The position numbers and the translations under genes are program-made. 45,175 nt of DNA from Butyrivibrio sp. Its GTDB lineage: Bacteria; Bacillota; Clostridia; Lachnospirales; Lachnospiraceae. Below the pieces are notes generated by a model. It searched no databases, was not told the DNA's origin, and was given only the letters and a program-made list of their open reading frames with translations. Numbering within the stretch: position 1 is the stretch's first letter; every line of letters starts with the position of its first letter. Positions 16,810-25,938 of this stretch are shown here, in pieces. The DNA lies in contig JAFUYO010000003.1 of the NCBI GenBank assembly GCA_017470505.1, forward strand, positions 1 to 45,175. The letters run 5' to 3'.

Positions 16810-16843
16810 CGCAGGTACCGGAAGATGGTATCTGCGTTTTTTT
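16810..16843 (+). terminator. Terminator of the ABC exporter operon
   Basis: CGCAGGTACC (16810-16819) pairs with GGTATCTGCG (16827-16836), with one G-U pair and a 7-base loop, and is followed by seven T residues. It lies 36 bases after the exporter stop and is a standard rho-independent terminator. Confidence 0.9.
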
Positions 16844-16876
16844 GGTACTTGTTAAATGATAGCAAGGCACGAAAAG

Positions 16877-16905
16877 AGGAGCTGCAGCGATATGTTGCAG
16901 CTCCT
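16877..16905 (-). terminator. Terminator of cheY
   Basis: A perfect 10-bp stem, AGGAGCTGCA (16877-16886) and TGCAGCTCCT (16896-16905), has a nine-base loop. On the minus strand CTTTTC follows. It lies 34 bases beyond the cheY stop. Confidence 0.75.
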
Positions 16906-16938
16906 GAAAAAATATTCTATAGGATATGGAGCGAAAAA

Positions 16939-17301
16939 TCAGCCGATGGCCTTCTTGACAGCCTCAAGAACACGGTCAGCCTGGAAAGGCTTAACGATGA
17001 AGTCCTTGGCACCTGCCTGAATAGATTCAATTACCATTGCCTGCTGACCCATAGCAGAACACATGATGCAAACCGCATTAGGATCTGCAGCCTTGATTCC
17101 CTTCAAAGCTCCGATTCCGTCGAGCTCCGGCATAGTGATATCAAGAGTTACAAGGTCGGGCTTCAACTCATTATATTTCTCGATTGCGACTTTCCCGTTC
17201 TCTGCTTCGCCGGCAATCTCATATCCGTTCTTCGAAAGGATATCCTTGAGCATCATGCGCATGAAAGCGGCGTCATCAGTAATGAGTATTCTTTTTCCCA
17301 T
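16939..17301 (-). CDS. cheY: CheY response regulator
   Basis: This 120-aa protein is a single receiver domain. The acidic pocket is Asp9-Asp10, the phospho-acceptor is Asp54 in LVTLDITMPELDG, the switch Ser is 82 (CSAMGQ) and the conserved Lys is 104 (IVKPF). There is no output domain, and the sequence is close to chemotaxis CheY of Firmicutes and Thermotoga, so it should bind the flagellar switch when phosphorylated. The CheC/FliY-type protein at 11291 is a candidate phosphatase. It has its own terminator and lies downstream of, and in the same direction as, the pseudopilin operon, 146 bp away, so it is probably transcribed alone. Confidence 0.92.
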   Translation of the reverse strand: MGKRILITDDAAFMRMMLKDILSKNGYEIAGEAENGKVAIEKYNELKPDLVTLDITMPELDGIGALKGIKAADPNAVCIMCSAMGQQAMVIESIQAGAKDFIVKPFQADRVLEAVKKAIG

Positions 17302-17447
17302 ATTGAACCTCCAATAAATATTTATAGTTGCTGTGAGAATAGCAATTACTTTTGAATCTCTATTTGATACATATACTATTGTACCACATCATTTTGTTTG
17401 TGTGCGTTAAATCGTAATGACAAAAATTAAAATTTGATAAAGTCAGG

Positions 17448-17852
17448 TCATTTCATGACAGGCAGGGGCGTATCGTAATCATAGTCTGCATGGCTTACGA
17501 CCTTCCACTTTGTGACTGTGCAGACCGTTTCACCTTCCGCGGAATGGCCGGAGGCGCCTGCAGTTATCGCTATATCCAGAGTCTGATTATCCGTAAAAGG
17601 AATGCTCTTTTCAATTATACCATCAGTTTCGCCCTCGGAGTAGCCTGAATTTACGGCTGCGACAAAGGCGTTCCCCTTGTGGCAGGCTTCGTAGTACATC
17701 AGCTGCCTCTTTGCGAGGTTCTCGCTCAGCCGGTAGTCAGCCGAAGCGCTTGACAGGGACAGGACGGCAAAAGAGACGAGGGAGAGGACGGTAAATATGA
17801 GCAGGATGGACGCACTTCCCACGTGCGAGATATGAAAATCGTTTTTATTCAT
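17448..17852 (-). CDS. Minor pseudopilin-like membrane-anchored protein
   Basis: This 134-aa protein has a short basic leader, one hydrophobic N-terminal helix (SASILLIFTVLSLVSFAVLS, about 13-32), and an extracellular-type C-terminal part. The junction HVG/SASIL resembles a prepilin peptidase site but lacks the Glu at position +5, as in PilX/GspK-like minor pilins. The globular part has a CHKGNAFVAAVNSGY helix and a CTVTKWKVV strand; its two cysteines could pair. It is the last gene of the six-gene operon and starts five bases after the preceding stop. The assignment rests on layout and context, not on a known family. Confidence 0.6.
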   Translation of the reverse strand: MNKNDFHISHVGSASILLIFTVLSLVSFAVLSLSSASADYRLSENLAKRQLMYYEACHKGNAFVAAVNSGYSEGETDGIIEKSIPFTDNQTLDIAITAGASGHSAEGETVCTVTKWKVVSHADYDYDTPLPVMK

Positions 17853-17857
17853 ATATC

Positions 17858-18415
17858 TTAATTGGCCTCCGTTCCTATATAAGTGTCGACGGTGTTCGAA
17901 AAGATTAATCTCTCATCGCCCTCTGAAATTTCCTGAAGGACTGAATCTGTGCCTTCGGTGTCCAAAACCTTTATGTCACAGACAGCCGCTTTCCCTGTAA
18001 GGGCTGTGCCATAGTCTGTCACATCGCTGTAAACATCGGAAGCGTCGAGTATCCTTGCCTTCAGGATGATCTCGTAGGATGCTGCAGAGGTTTCGGTATT
18101 TATCGTGTTCCACTCATCGTCAAAGATCAGGATAAAGGTATGTGAATCTTCTTCGGAATCAGATGGAGTCTCGGTTATAAAGGCATCCGGGAAGAGGCGG
18201 GAGAGACTGGAAAGATCCCCTTTTTCTCCTACGAATGCCTCGGATATGCTCTGGGCCCACTTGATGGCATTCCTGAGATCTTCCGTCTTTTTGGCAGCAA
18301 GATGCGCAGATGAAAAGAGACTGACACAGACTGCGGCAGACAGTGAGAAGAACATTATTGCAACTATGAGTTCCATGAGGAACAGACTCTGCTTTGAACT
18401 GTTCATATTGGACAT
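17858..18415 (-). CDS. Type IV pilin-like (prepilin N-terminal motif) protein
   Basis: This 185-aa protein starts with a short leader and LFLMELIVAIMFFSLSAAVC (about 11-30), a type IV pilin N-terminal helix with the conserved Glu at +5 if cleavage falls before LFLME. The residue before the cut would be Ser, not the usual Gly, so processing is uncertain. The rest is polar and acidic with many Ser/Asp, fitting an exposed pseudopilin head. It is one base after the DUF4860 gene. It is likely the most pilin-like subunit here and could be a GspI/J- or PilV/W-like minor pilin. Confidence 0.7.
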   Translation of the reverse strand: MSNMNSSKQSLFLMELIVAIMFFSLSAAVCVSLFSSAHLAAKKTEDLRNAIKWAQSISEAFVGEKGDLSSLSRLFPDAFITETPSDSEEDSHTFILIFDDEWNTINTETSAASYEIILKARILDASDVYSDVTDYGTALTGKAAVCDIKVLDTEGTDSVLQEISEGDERLIFSNTVDTYIGTEAN

Positions 18416-18416
18416 A

Positions 18417-18911
18417 TCAACCTGCTTTTTCGCTCCTTTTTGTCACGAACAGCCTCTCTTCATTGCCGTCCGGAAGAATAAATAATACATCAAACATATT
18501 GTCCGAAACCTTCTGGATATCGAAGGAGACAACGGGCGTTATCTTCTGCCCGGACCTTGGGTAAAACACTCCCATGTCATCTCTTGCATACAGCTCCATC
18601 AGGTTCCCGTCGAAGTCGTAGATGTAGGTCTTGTATGTGACGCCGTTAATATCCTCGGAGAACACAAGCGCATTCTCGCCAAAGATCCTCTCTACATCTA
18701 TTGCTCCGTTCTCATCTGCCTGCCTGACCTTCTCTGTGAGATATGCGCAGGCAATTCTGTGGGAGCTGTTCTCAGACATTTTTTCCACATTTTTTTTGTA
18801 AATGCTCGCTCCGATCGCTATGACGGAGAGCGCAGACAGCATAAAGAGCAGAAGCAGTGCTATCACGAACACGGCGTCTATTGTGTGAGAGCTTTTTTTA
18901 TCAAGTTCCAT
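18417..18911 (-). CDS. DUF4860 family protein
   Basis: This 164-aa protein matches DUF4860: a KSSHTIDAVFVIALLLLF start with a single membrane helix (about 11-35), then SHRIACAYLTEKVRQADENG, the segment I recall as typical of the family. The C-terminal part is a mixed beta domain (SFDIQKVSDNMFDVLFILPD). No function has been assigned that I know. DUF4860 genes recur beside GspF/PilC-like genes and pilin-like genes in Clostridia, as here, which suggests a part of the same pilus-like machine. It begins four bases after the upstream stop. Confidence 0.75.
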   Translation of the reverse strand: MELDKKSSHTIDAVFVIALLLLFMLSALSVIAIGASIYKKNVEKMSENSSHRIACAYLTEKVRQADENGAIDVERIFGENALVFSEDINGVTYKTYIYDFDGNLMELYARDDMGVFYPRSGQKITPVVSFDIQKVSDNMFDVLFILPDGNEERLFVTKRSEKAG

Positions 18912-18915
18912 AATC

Positions 18916-19251
18916 TTACCTCAGGATAACGGTGTAATCGGGATAAAGGTTCGCTGCCACGGGCTGGTAGTCCACGAAAAAGGTGCTCTTGTCGTAGGCA
19001 AGTCCGTAGTGGTCCTCCATGTACTCAAGGTTTGGCGGGTAGGCTCCCTCGATTGCGTAGCACTGAACAATATCCCTTGCAATGGCGCTCTCTAAGGACT
19101 GCTGCTGCTTCTCAATTGAGCTCTTTCCGGAGTAGTCGACTGCTGCGACAAAAATGATGGCTATGATAACAAAGATGACGGCGGAAACAGCTCTGTAAAA
19201 GCTCTCTGAGGGCCTGAAAAAATGATTGTCTGAATCAAATCTGTTTGCCAT
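18916..19251 (-). CDS. Small pseudopilin-like protein
   Basis: This 111-aa protein has a polar N-terminus of about 18 residues, one membrane helix (AVSAVIFVIIAIIFVAAVDY, about 21-40) and a C-terminal domain containing IARDIVQCYAIEGAYPPNL. The AIEGAYPP segment is like the one in many pseudopilin heads (length and position fit), but no prepilin cleavage motif is visible. It lies 13 bp after the GspF-like gene. I read it as an assembly component of the same machine; the family has no name that I can give. Confidence 0.6.
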   Translation of the reverse strand: MANRFDSDNHFFRPSESFYRAVSAVIFVIIAIIFVAAVDYSGKSSIEKQQQSLESAIARDIVQCYAIEGAYPPNLEYMEDHYGLAYDKSTFFVDYQPVAANLYPDYTVILR

Positions 19252-19264
19252 ATTAAAACCTCTT

Positions 19265-20320
19265 TTAACCGATGGATGTCATGATTCCCATGAGCGGAAG
19301 TATTACAGAGAGAAGTATCATACCGACTATGAGAGAGAGTATGATGACGAGCGTTGGCTCAAGGACCGAGATAAGTGCGTAGATCCTCTTGCGGGTGCCG
19401 GATTCTATCCTCTCTGAAACCTGCTTCATCGCCTGATCCATTGAACCTGAGCGAAATCCCACGGAGATCATCTGGGAGTAGAAGGATGAAAAGAGTCCTG
19501 ACTTCTGAAGTGCCTCAGGGAAGCTGTCGCCGTCAAGCAGAAGGTTCCTGCATTCTTCGATCTTTTCCTTCATCGCATCGTCTGACACAAGCTTTTTGAC
19601 CAGAGAGAGGCCCTCGTAGGTGTCCATGCCGCTCGATAAGGTGAGCACCATACCGCTTGCAAAGCGCTCTGTCTCGATGTCTGACATAAGCTTTTTGGTG
19701 GGACCAAATGCCTTTAGCAGTTTCCTGAAGTTCTCTCTGCCGCTGACTGCCTTGGTGAAGTAGAAAAAGCATGCCGCGAAAAGAACAAGTATCATCACCA
19801 TGACGATGGAGTAGCGGTTCAGCGCATTTCCGAGATTTAAAAGAGACTGCGCAAAGCCTGTCATACTGGTCCCGAGCTGTGCAAAGACCTGCTCGAAGAT
19901 GGGAAGGACCTTGGTTATGAGGACCAGCACAACAATCAGCATCATGAAGACCATGATGAGAGGGTAGCTGACAGCGCTCTTAATGCTGCTCTCTATGTTC
20001 TCCTCGCGGTCGTAGTAGTCAGCCAGTGACTCCATGACTACGTCCATATTTCCGGATTCCTCGCCTATATTGACCATGTGGACGACATACTCGGGGAAGA
20101 CCCCGCTCATTTCAAGGGCGACGTGGAATTTTTCACCGGAGTGAAGAACCTGCGCGAGAGAGGTGAGTATTTTTTGGGCGGACTTATCAGGGGTGTCCTC
20201 CAGGAGGATATCGACACCGTCCTGCGGCGCGATGCCCGCTCTCAAAAGAAGTGACATCTGCCTGCAGAAGCTCGATATCTCGCTGCTGTTCAGAGCTTTT
20301 GTTCCTGTAATCTTACTCAT
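19265..20320 (-). CDS. GspF/PilC inner-membrane platform protein
   Basis: This 351-aa protein is the platform protein of a type II secretion or type IV pilus system. It has the two repeated GspF domains: the first starts FCRQMSLLLRAGIAPQDGVD, the second FASGMVLTLSSGMDTYEGL. Three membrane helices are visible, about 117-140, 168-190 and the C-terminal one (LVIILSLIVGMILLSVILPL). Residues GEESGNMDVVMESLADYYD fit the family motif. In known systems it couples the ATPase to pilin extraction, yet no ATPase gene is seen in this window. It starts 13 bp after the transglutaminase gene and is in one operon with the four pilin-like genes. Confidence 0.9.
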   Translation of the reverse strand: MSKITGTKALNSSEISSFCRQMSLLLRAGIAPQDGVDILLEDTPDKSAQKILTSLAQVLHSGEKFHVALEMSGVFPEYVVHMVNIGEESGNMDVVMESLADYYDREENIESSIKSAVSYPLIMVFMMLIVVLVLITKVLPIFEQVFAQLGTSMTGFAQSLLNLGNALNRYSIVMVMILVLFAACFFYFTKAVSGRENFRKLLKAFGPTKKLMSDIETERFASGMVLTLSSGMDTYEGLSLVKKLVSDDAMKEKIEECRNLLLDGDSFPEALQKSGLFSSFYSQMISVGFRSGSMDQAMKQVSERIESGTRKRIYALISVLEPTLVIILSLIVGMILLSVILPLMGIMTSIG

Positions 20321-20333
20321 GGTGCCTCCAAGT

Positions 20334-21356
20334 TTAATAAATATATTTCACTGAATAGTTTGAGCCGTCGCCAATGAAGTCCTTTAATGACTTGTCTTTG
20401 GTGTTGGATGCAAAGGTTGGATCCATAAGCTCCCAGTCTGTTCCGTTGAACTCGATCATGCCGTTTACCCAGCCGATATCTTCTATATAAGTAGAGAGCC
20501 AGGCGTGGTAGACGCTTCCTGCGTAGCCGACCTCCATTCTGGTGGGGATCTTCTGGGAGCGCAGGATCGAAGTCATAAGCGCGGCATAGTCGAGGCAGAT
20601 ACCCTTTTTCGACTCAAGGACCTCATCGATGTCCGGAAGGTACCCGCTCTGAACTGTCTCGGCCTCATCGTAATCATAGGAGATATTGCCGATGATGTAG
20701 TTGTAAACCTCCGATACGACTTCGAGGTCAGAGTTGCATACATACGCAAGGTCGGCGCCTTTTTTGACGGCGCTGCTACTGCTCTCGAAATTCACGTACT
20801 GGTTGGGATATAGAAAAGGAGAGAACTCATTGGGCATCTTTACGGATATCTCCTGTGAGAATGCCTGCGAGTACTGTGTTCCCTCGATATTTTCAAAGAC
20901 GTTTATCATATACTCCCCGTCGCCTGACTGCAGGGGAAAGACCTCCTCGGTCGGAGCTGTGGTCGTCAGATTGTAGGTGTAGGTGATCTGCGTCGGTCCT
21001 GTGATCTGAAGCTTGACCTTTGGCGATGAGCCAAGATATGAGACAACAACGTAGCCCTCTGAACAGTTTGATGCGTCGAGCCTTGCGTACGCATTCTCAT
21101 AGACGGTTTCGCCGCTTGCAACCGGCACAAGACAAACAGGGGTGTTGTCGCGGCTTCCCTTTTCGCGCGGTGCCTCTTCTTTGGGAGAAGCACCTGCGCT
21201 TTCTCCTGATTGGGCTTGCTGTGAGGCGGAAGGAGAGGATACATCCGCTCCTGAAGAGGCACCTCCACATGCGCTCAGAGACAGGACCATGACCGCGATT
21301 GCTGTCAGCATTATCGTGTATGAAGTTTTATTTGTTTCTCGTTTATTTAACTTCAT
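20334..21356 (-). CDS. Transglutaminase-like lipoprotein
   Basis: This 340-aa protein has a signal peptide with a lipobox (VLSLSACGG, Cys30), so it is predicted to be anchored outside the membrane. A low-complexity Ser/Ala/Gln linker (31-70) precedes a beta-rich domain (about 75-190) and a C-terminal transglutaminase core. The catalytic triad is visible as Cys254 (KGICLDYAALM), His284 (YHAWLS) and Asp312 (WELMDPT). Proteins of this type act as cell-surface peptidases or cross-linkers. It heads the pseudopilin operon, 13 bp before the GspF-like gene, so a role in surface modification of the pilus or cell wall is a reasonable inference. Confidence 0.85.
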   Translation of the reverse strand: MKLNKRETNKTSYTIMLTAIAVMVLSLSACGGASSGADVSSPSASQQAQSGESAGASPKEEAPREKGSRDNTPVCLVPVASGETVYENAYARLDASNCSEGYVVVSYLGSSPKVKLQITGPTQITYTYNLTTTAPTEEVFPLQSGDGEYMINVFENIEGTQYSQAFSQEISVKMPNEFSPFLYPNQYVNFESSSSAVKKGADLAYVCNSDLEVVSEVYNYIIGNISYDYDEAETVQSGYLPDIDEVLESKKGICLDYAALMTSILRSQKIPTRMEVGYAGSVYHAWLSTYIEDIGWVNGMIEFNGTDWELMDPTFASNTKDKSLKDFIGDGSNYSVKYIY

Positions 21357-21392
21357 GATTATAATTCTACTACATTATGAAAAATGATTAAA

Positions 21393-21409
21393 ACCGTTTC
21401 CGGCAACGG
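21393..21409 (-). terminator. Weak terminator after the PHP gene
   Basis: On the minus strand CCGTT (21409-21405) and AACGG (21398-21394) can pair around a six-base loop, followed by TTTTAATCATTTTT. The stem is short, so this is a tentative terminator between the PHP gene and the lipoprotein start. Confidence 0.4.
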
Positions 21410-21426
21410 ACCGATACGGCTGTTTC

Positions 21427-22248
21427 TCACAGGCTGTGGGGGATGGGATTCCTCTTATCAAAGGTAAAATACTCTCTAAAGCCCGCATCAATGGCAATCT
21501 GCTGCATTCTGTCAAAACCGCATGCAATCGGTGCAGGTTTGTGCGCGTCGGATCCGAAGGTGATGACCATGCCGCCGAGCTCCTTAAAGCGTGATATTAT
21601 CTCCGGGCAGGGATTTGGGGATGATTTTATGTCTTTTCCAAGCATCTTCGAGTTGAGGTCGAGCCCCTTTCCGCGCCCGGCAAGGTGTCTTAATATTGGA
21701 TCGATGTACGATGAAAAGAGCTCGTACCTGTAGACTGCATCAGCGTCGGGGGCATAGCGGGTTACGTAGTCGAGATGCCCTAAGACGTCGTAGTTGTCAA
21801 ACAGCTCAATGTTTTCAAGGGTTGACTCAAAGTATCTTTTTATCAGATCTTTTGAATCTTTCCCCTCCCACATATCCTTGTAGTAGGGGTCCTTTCTGTC
21901 AACAAGGTGCATCGATGCTATGACAAAATCAAAGTTATAAGAAGATACAAAGTCAGCGTTTTGCTTTGCAATCTGAGTCTGCATCCCGACTTCAACTCCG
22001 AATTTAAGTTTTATCCTGCCTTCGTATCTCTTTTTCATCTCATCAAGTTCTTTTTTATAAGAAAGAACGTCCAAAATAAAAGGATCATCCGGAAGATCAT
22101 ACCCTGTCGGGTAGTCCATGTCCATGTGCTCGGTGAAGCAGATCTCTGAAAGCCCCTTTTGTATTGCGCTCTCGATCATGTCAGCCATCGGAGCAGTTGA
22201 ATCTCCGGAGTTATGGGTGTGAAGATGATAATCTGCGATTATTGGCAT
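21427..22248 (-). CDS. Histidinol-phosphatase-like PHP-domain protein
   Basis: This protein of 273 aa (starting MPIIADYHLHT) is a PHP-superfamily metal-dependent phosphoesterase of the HisK class. The metal-binding motifs are YHLHTHNSGD (HxH, at the start), CFTEHMDMD, GVEVGMQ, the DFVIASMH loop and the late TFGSDAH. A frame 14 codons longer exists, but the GGAGG site five to seven bases before 22248 fixes the shorter start. It could perform histidinol-phosphate hydrolysis, but many PHP proteins of this length act on other phosphoesters, and no his genes are near. It is divergent from gap. Confidence 0.82.
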   Translation of the reverse strand: MPIIADYHLHTHNSGDSTAPMADMIESAIQKGLSEICFTEHMDMDYPTGYDLPDDPFILDVLSYKKELDEMKKRYEGRIKLKFGVEVGMQTQIAKQNADFVSSYNFDFVIASMHLVDRKDPYYKDMWEGKDSKDLIKRYFESTLENIELFDNYDVLGHLDYVTRYAPDADAVYRYELFSSYIDPILRHLAGRGKGLDLNSKMLGKDIKSSPNPCPEIISRFKELGGMVITFGSDAHKPAPIACGFDRMQQIAIDAGFREYFTFDKRNPIPHSL

Positions 22249-22342
22249 AATATCCTCCGCATATGGTGTTTGTGCATAAAAATCCAACAATCATTTTAGC
22301 GAAAATTTACCACTTAATCTAGCATATTTTTAATATTCTCAC

Positions 22343-22396
22343 TTGATTTATGAGCAAAAGTTTATTAGAATTGAAGTTGCTGATAAAAAATTATCA
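22343..22396 (+). promoter_or_regulatory. gap promoter and 5' leader hairpin
   Basis: TTGATT (22343-22348), a 17-bp spacer and TAGAAT (22366-22371) form a strong promoter. A short perfect stem, TGATAA/TTATCA (22381-22386 and 22391-22396), would lie at the very 5' end of the mRNA, a position where such stems protect glycolytic mRNAs in other Firmicutes. A second TTATCAA copy begins at 22403. Confidence 0.6.
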
Positions 22397-22420
22397 ATTA
22401 AGTTATCAAATTCATTTTAG

Positions 22421-23458
<1,038 letters not shown>

Positions 23459-23461
23459 TCA

Positions 23462-23608
23462 CCTGGCGAGGTCTTTTCGAGCCTGGTGTACTACTTAGTC
23501 CTGGCGAGCGCGAAGCGCGAGAGCAGGACTTCCTTGTGAAGACTGTTATCGTAGCGCGAGAGCAGAACTTCCTTGTGAAAACCACGCGATACTAATAGGA
23601 TTCATTGA
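23462..23608 (+). repeat. Repeat-bearing structured spacer, gap to pgk
   Basis: Two 30-nt direct repeats begin at 23514 and 23553 (39 nt apart) and match at 28 of 30 positions; each starts AGCGCGAGAGCAG and contains ACTTCCTTGTGAA. CCTGGCGAG is also duplicated, at 23462 and 23500, and GCGCGAAGCGC (about 23508-23518) can fold on itself. No reading frame with a ribosome site is present. This looks like a non-coding RNA structure or interspersed element. A similar GAAGACTG-N-TA motif appears in the next spacer. Confidence 0.55.
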
Positions 23609-23637
23609 GGTCCGGTCCACATGGACCGGACCTTTTT
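23609..23637 (+). terminator. Terminator after gap
   Basis: GGTCCGGTCC (23609-23618), loop ACAT, and GGACCGGACC (23623-23632) form a perfect 10-bp GC-rich stem followed by five T residues. It is a strong rho-independent terminator or attenuator 35 bases before pgk. Confidence 0.9.
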
Positions 23638-23671
23638 ACATGCACAAGATTTTTTAAGGAGGGTTTTATAA

Positions 23672-24910
23672 ATGGCATTAAACAAAAAGTCAGTTGACGA
23701 CATCAATGTTAAGGGCAGACGTGTTCTTGTACGCTGCGACTTCAACGTTCCCTTAAAGAACGGCGAGATCACAGATGAGACCAGGATTGTGGCTGCACTT
23801 CCCACGATCAAGAAGCTCATCAAGGACGGCGGCAAGGTTATCCTCTGCTCACACCTCGGCAAGGTTAAGAACGGCCCCAACGAGGGAGAGTCACTTGCAC
23901 CCGTTGCAAAGAGACTTTCAGAGAAACTCGGCAAGGATGTTAAGTTCATCAGCGATTACAACGTAACAGGCGCAACAGCAACAGGTGCTGTTGAGGCTAT
24001 GAATGACGGAGATGTTATCCTTCTTCAGAATACACGTTTCAGGGGCAAGGAAGAGACCAAGCCCGAAGAGGCAGGCGATGCTTTTGCAAAAGAGCTTGCA
24101 GACCTCGCAGACGACTATGTATGTGACGCATTCGGATCAGCTCACAGAGCGCACGCATCCGTAGCAGGCGTTACAAAGTTCATCACAGAGAAGGGCGGCA
24201 CAAACGCGGTTGGATACCTCATGCAGAAGGAAATCGACTTCCTCGGAAATGCGGTTGAGAATCCTGTAAGACCTTTCGTAGCGATCCTCGGCGGCGCTAA
24301 GGTTGCTGACAAGCTCAACGTTATCAACACCCTGCTCGATAAGTGCGACACCCTCATCATCGGCGGCGGAATGGCCTACACCTTCTTAAAGGCAAAGGGA
24401 TATGAGGTTGGAAATTCACTTCTCGACGAGAGCAAGGTTGATTACTGCAAGGAGATGATGGACAAGGCTGAGAAGGCCGGCAAGAAGATCCTCCTTCCTG
24501 TTGATACCGTTTGCATCGATGCTTTCCCTGATCCTATCGACAATCCCAACATCACAACAGTAGTTGTTGATGCTGACAAGATCCCTTCAGACAAAGAGGG
24601 CGCTGATATCGGACCTAAGACAATCGAGCTCTATGCTGATGCTGTTAAGTCAGCAAAGACAGTTGTATGGAACGGACCTATGGGCGTATTTGAGAATCCT
24701 GTTCTTGCTGAGGGAACAAGGGAGGTTGCAAAGGCTCTTTCTGAGACAGAGGCAACAACTATCATCGGCGGCGGCGACAGCGCAGCAGCTGTTAATCAGC
24801 TTGGCTACGCTGACAAGATGAGCCACATCTCAACAGGCGGCGGCGCTTCACTTGAGTTCCTCGAGGGCAAGAAGCTTCCCGGAGTATATGCAGCTGACGA
24901 CAAAGCGTAA
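23672..24910 (+). CDS. pgk: Phosphoglycerate kinase
   Basis: This 412-aa enzyme makes ATP and 3-phosphoglycerate from 1,3-bisphosphoglycerate. It has the N-terminal substrate motif [18 protein letters not shown], the [12 protein letters not shown] loop, the [13 protein letters not shown] motif, and the C-terminal nucleotide-binding WNGPMGVFE plus [12 protein letters not shown]. Length and all landmarks are typical. AGGAGG lies ten bases before the ATG. It sits between gap and tpiA in the same orientation, with the same high-expression codon preference. Because a strong terminator precedes it, read-through or an internal promoter is needed; I see no clear one in the short gap. Confidence 0.98.
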   Translation: MALNKKSVDDINVKGRRVLVRCDFNVPLKNGEITDETRIVAALPTIKKLIKDGGKVILCSHLGKVKNGPNEGESLAPVAKRLSEKLGKDVKFISDYNVTGATATGAVEAMNDGDVILLQNTRFRGKEETKPEEAGDAFAKELADLADDYVCDAFGSAHRAHASVAGVTKFITEKGGTNAVGYLMQKEIDFLGNAVENPVRPFVAILGGAKVADKLNVINTLLDKCDTLIIGGGMAYTFLKAKGYEVGNSLLDESKVDYCKEMMDKAEKAGKKILLPVDTVCIDAFPDPIDNPNITTVVVDADKIPSDKEGADIGPKTIELYADAVKSAKTVVWNGPMGVFENPVLAEGTREVAKALSETEATTIIGGGDSAAAVNQLGYADKMSHISTGGGASLEFLEGKKLPGVYAADDKA

Positions 24911-25075
24911 TAAATGAGTCATAGATACGGCATTTCTGCTTGCAGAAAATGACGTATCCATGACGAATAAACCGGATGAGCAATATCACGTGCGCAGCAC
25001 GGAAGAGATATTGCGAAGACTGGTAGGATTTTGAGAGCGAAGCGGAAAAATCCGTATTACGCTCTGTTATGAAAG
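24911..25075 (+). repeat. Structured spacer, pgk to tpiA
   Basis: Three stem structures can be drawn. The first is a long imperfect stem around 24919-24964 (GATACG and CGTATC arms with CTGC/GCAG at the loop). In the second, GCAATATC (24980-24987) pairs with GATATTGC (25007-25014), with an inner CGTGC/GCACG. The third is GGATTTT (25026-25032) against AAAATCC (25047-25053). GAAGACTGGTA at 25015 is near-identical to GAAGACTGTTA at 23538 in the gap-pgk spacer. No coding frame is supported. Confidence 0.55.
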
Positions 25076-25085
25076 GAGAATAGTA

Positions 25086-25832
25086 ATGGCAAGAAGACGT
25101 ATTATCGCCGGAAACTGGAAGATGAACAAGACTCCCAGTGAGGCAGTAGCTCTCTGCGAAGAGCTTAAGGATCTTGTAAAAAATGATGACGTGGACGTAG
25201 TTTACTGCGTTCCAGCAATTGATATCGTACCTGTTGCAGAGGCAGTTAAGGGCACAAACGTACATGTTGGCGCTGAGAACTTCTACATCGAGGACAAGGG
25301 TGCTTTCACAGGTGAGATTTCAGCTCCCATGCTCAAGGATGCGGGAGTTGAGTATATCATTATCGGTCACTCAGAGAGAAGAGACATCTTCGGTGAGAAC
25401 GATGTACTTATCAACCAGAAGGTTAAGAAGGCATTCGCAGCAGGCTTAAATCCTATCCTCTGCTGCGGTGAGTCCCTTGCGCTCAGAAAGGCTGACACCT
25501 ACAAGGAGTGGATCAGAAGACAGATCACATGGGACCTTGACGGCGTAACAGCAGATCAGGTAAAGAAGCTTGTCATCGCTTACGAGCCTATCTGGGCTAT
25601 CGGAACAGGCGAGACAGCAACAGCTGATCAGGCTGAGGAAGTTTGCGGACTTATCCGCTCACTTATCGCTGAGCTCTACGATCAGGCTACGGCTGACGAA
25701 GTTCGTATCCAGTACGGCGGATCAATGAATGCCGGAAACGCTGCGGAGCTTTTATCAAAGCCCAACATCGACGGCGGTCTCATCGGCGGAGCAAGCCTTA
25801 AGCCTGACTTCGGCAAGATTGTTAATGCTTAA
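25086..25832 (+). CDS. tpiA: Triose-phosphate isomerase
   Basis: This 248-aa enzyme interconverts dihydroxyacetone phosphate and glyceraldehyde-3-phosphate. It starts [17 protein letters not shown] with the substrate Lys, carries the general-base-region IIGHSERR with the electrophilic His, the catalytic Glu in [13 protein letters not shown] (loop 6 follows), and the C-terminal [11 protein letters not shown] phosphate loop. The size is normal. An AAAGGAG site precedes the ATG. It is last in the gap-pgk-tpiA cluster and is followed by a clear terminator. Its product joins the fructose and uronate routes encoded in the same window. Confidence 0.98.
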   Translation: MARRRIIAGNWKMNKTPSEAVALCEELKDLVKNDDVDVVYCVPAIDIVPVAEAVKGTNVHVGAENFYIEDKGAFTGEISAPMLKDAGVEYIIIGHSERRDIFGENDVLINQKVKKAFAAGLNPILCCGESLALRKADTYKEWIRRQITWDLDGVTADQVKKLVIAYEPIWAIGTGETATADQAEEVCGLIRSLIAELYDQATADEVRIQYGGSMNAGNAAELLSKPNIDGGLIGGASLKPDFGKIVNA

Positions 25833-25868
25833 TAAGTGATATATAATACTGAAAAAGTCTTAAAAAGG

Positions 25869-25914
25869 CGGATTCTTTTGGTGAACCTTACCAATAGAAT
25901 CCGTTTTTTATTTT
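25869..25914 (+). terminator. Terminator after tpiA
   Basis: CGGATTCT (25869-25876) and AGAATCCG (25896-25903) pair, with further TTGGT/ACCAA pairing inside, followed by TTTTTTATTTT. It ends the glycolytic cluster. Confidence 0.9.
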
Positions 25915-25938
25915 GTACCATTTTTTTGGCATGTAAGT

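Noticed and set aside
22249-22290. 14-codon extension of the PHP protein
   Set aside because: GGAGG lies just before the inner ATG at 22248 and the PHP fold starts immediately there.
23514-23582. Two 30-nt near-identical repeats 39 nt apart, CRISPR-like at first sight
   Set aside because: Only two units with a 9-nt gap, no spacer-sized intervals and no cas genes; better explained as a duplicated RNA element.
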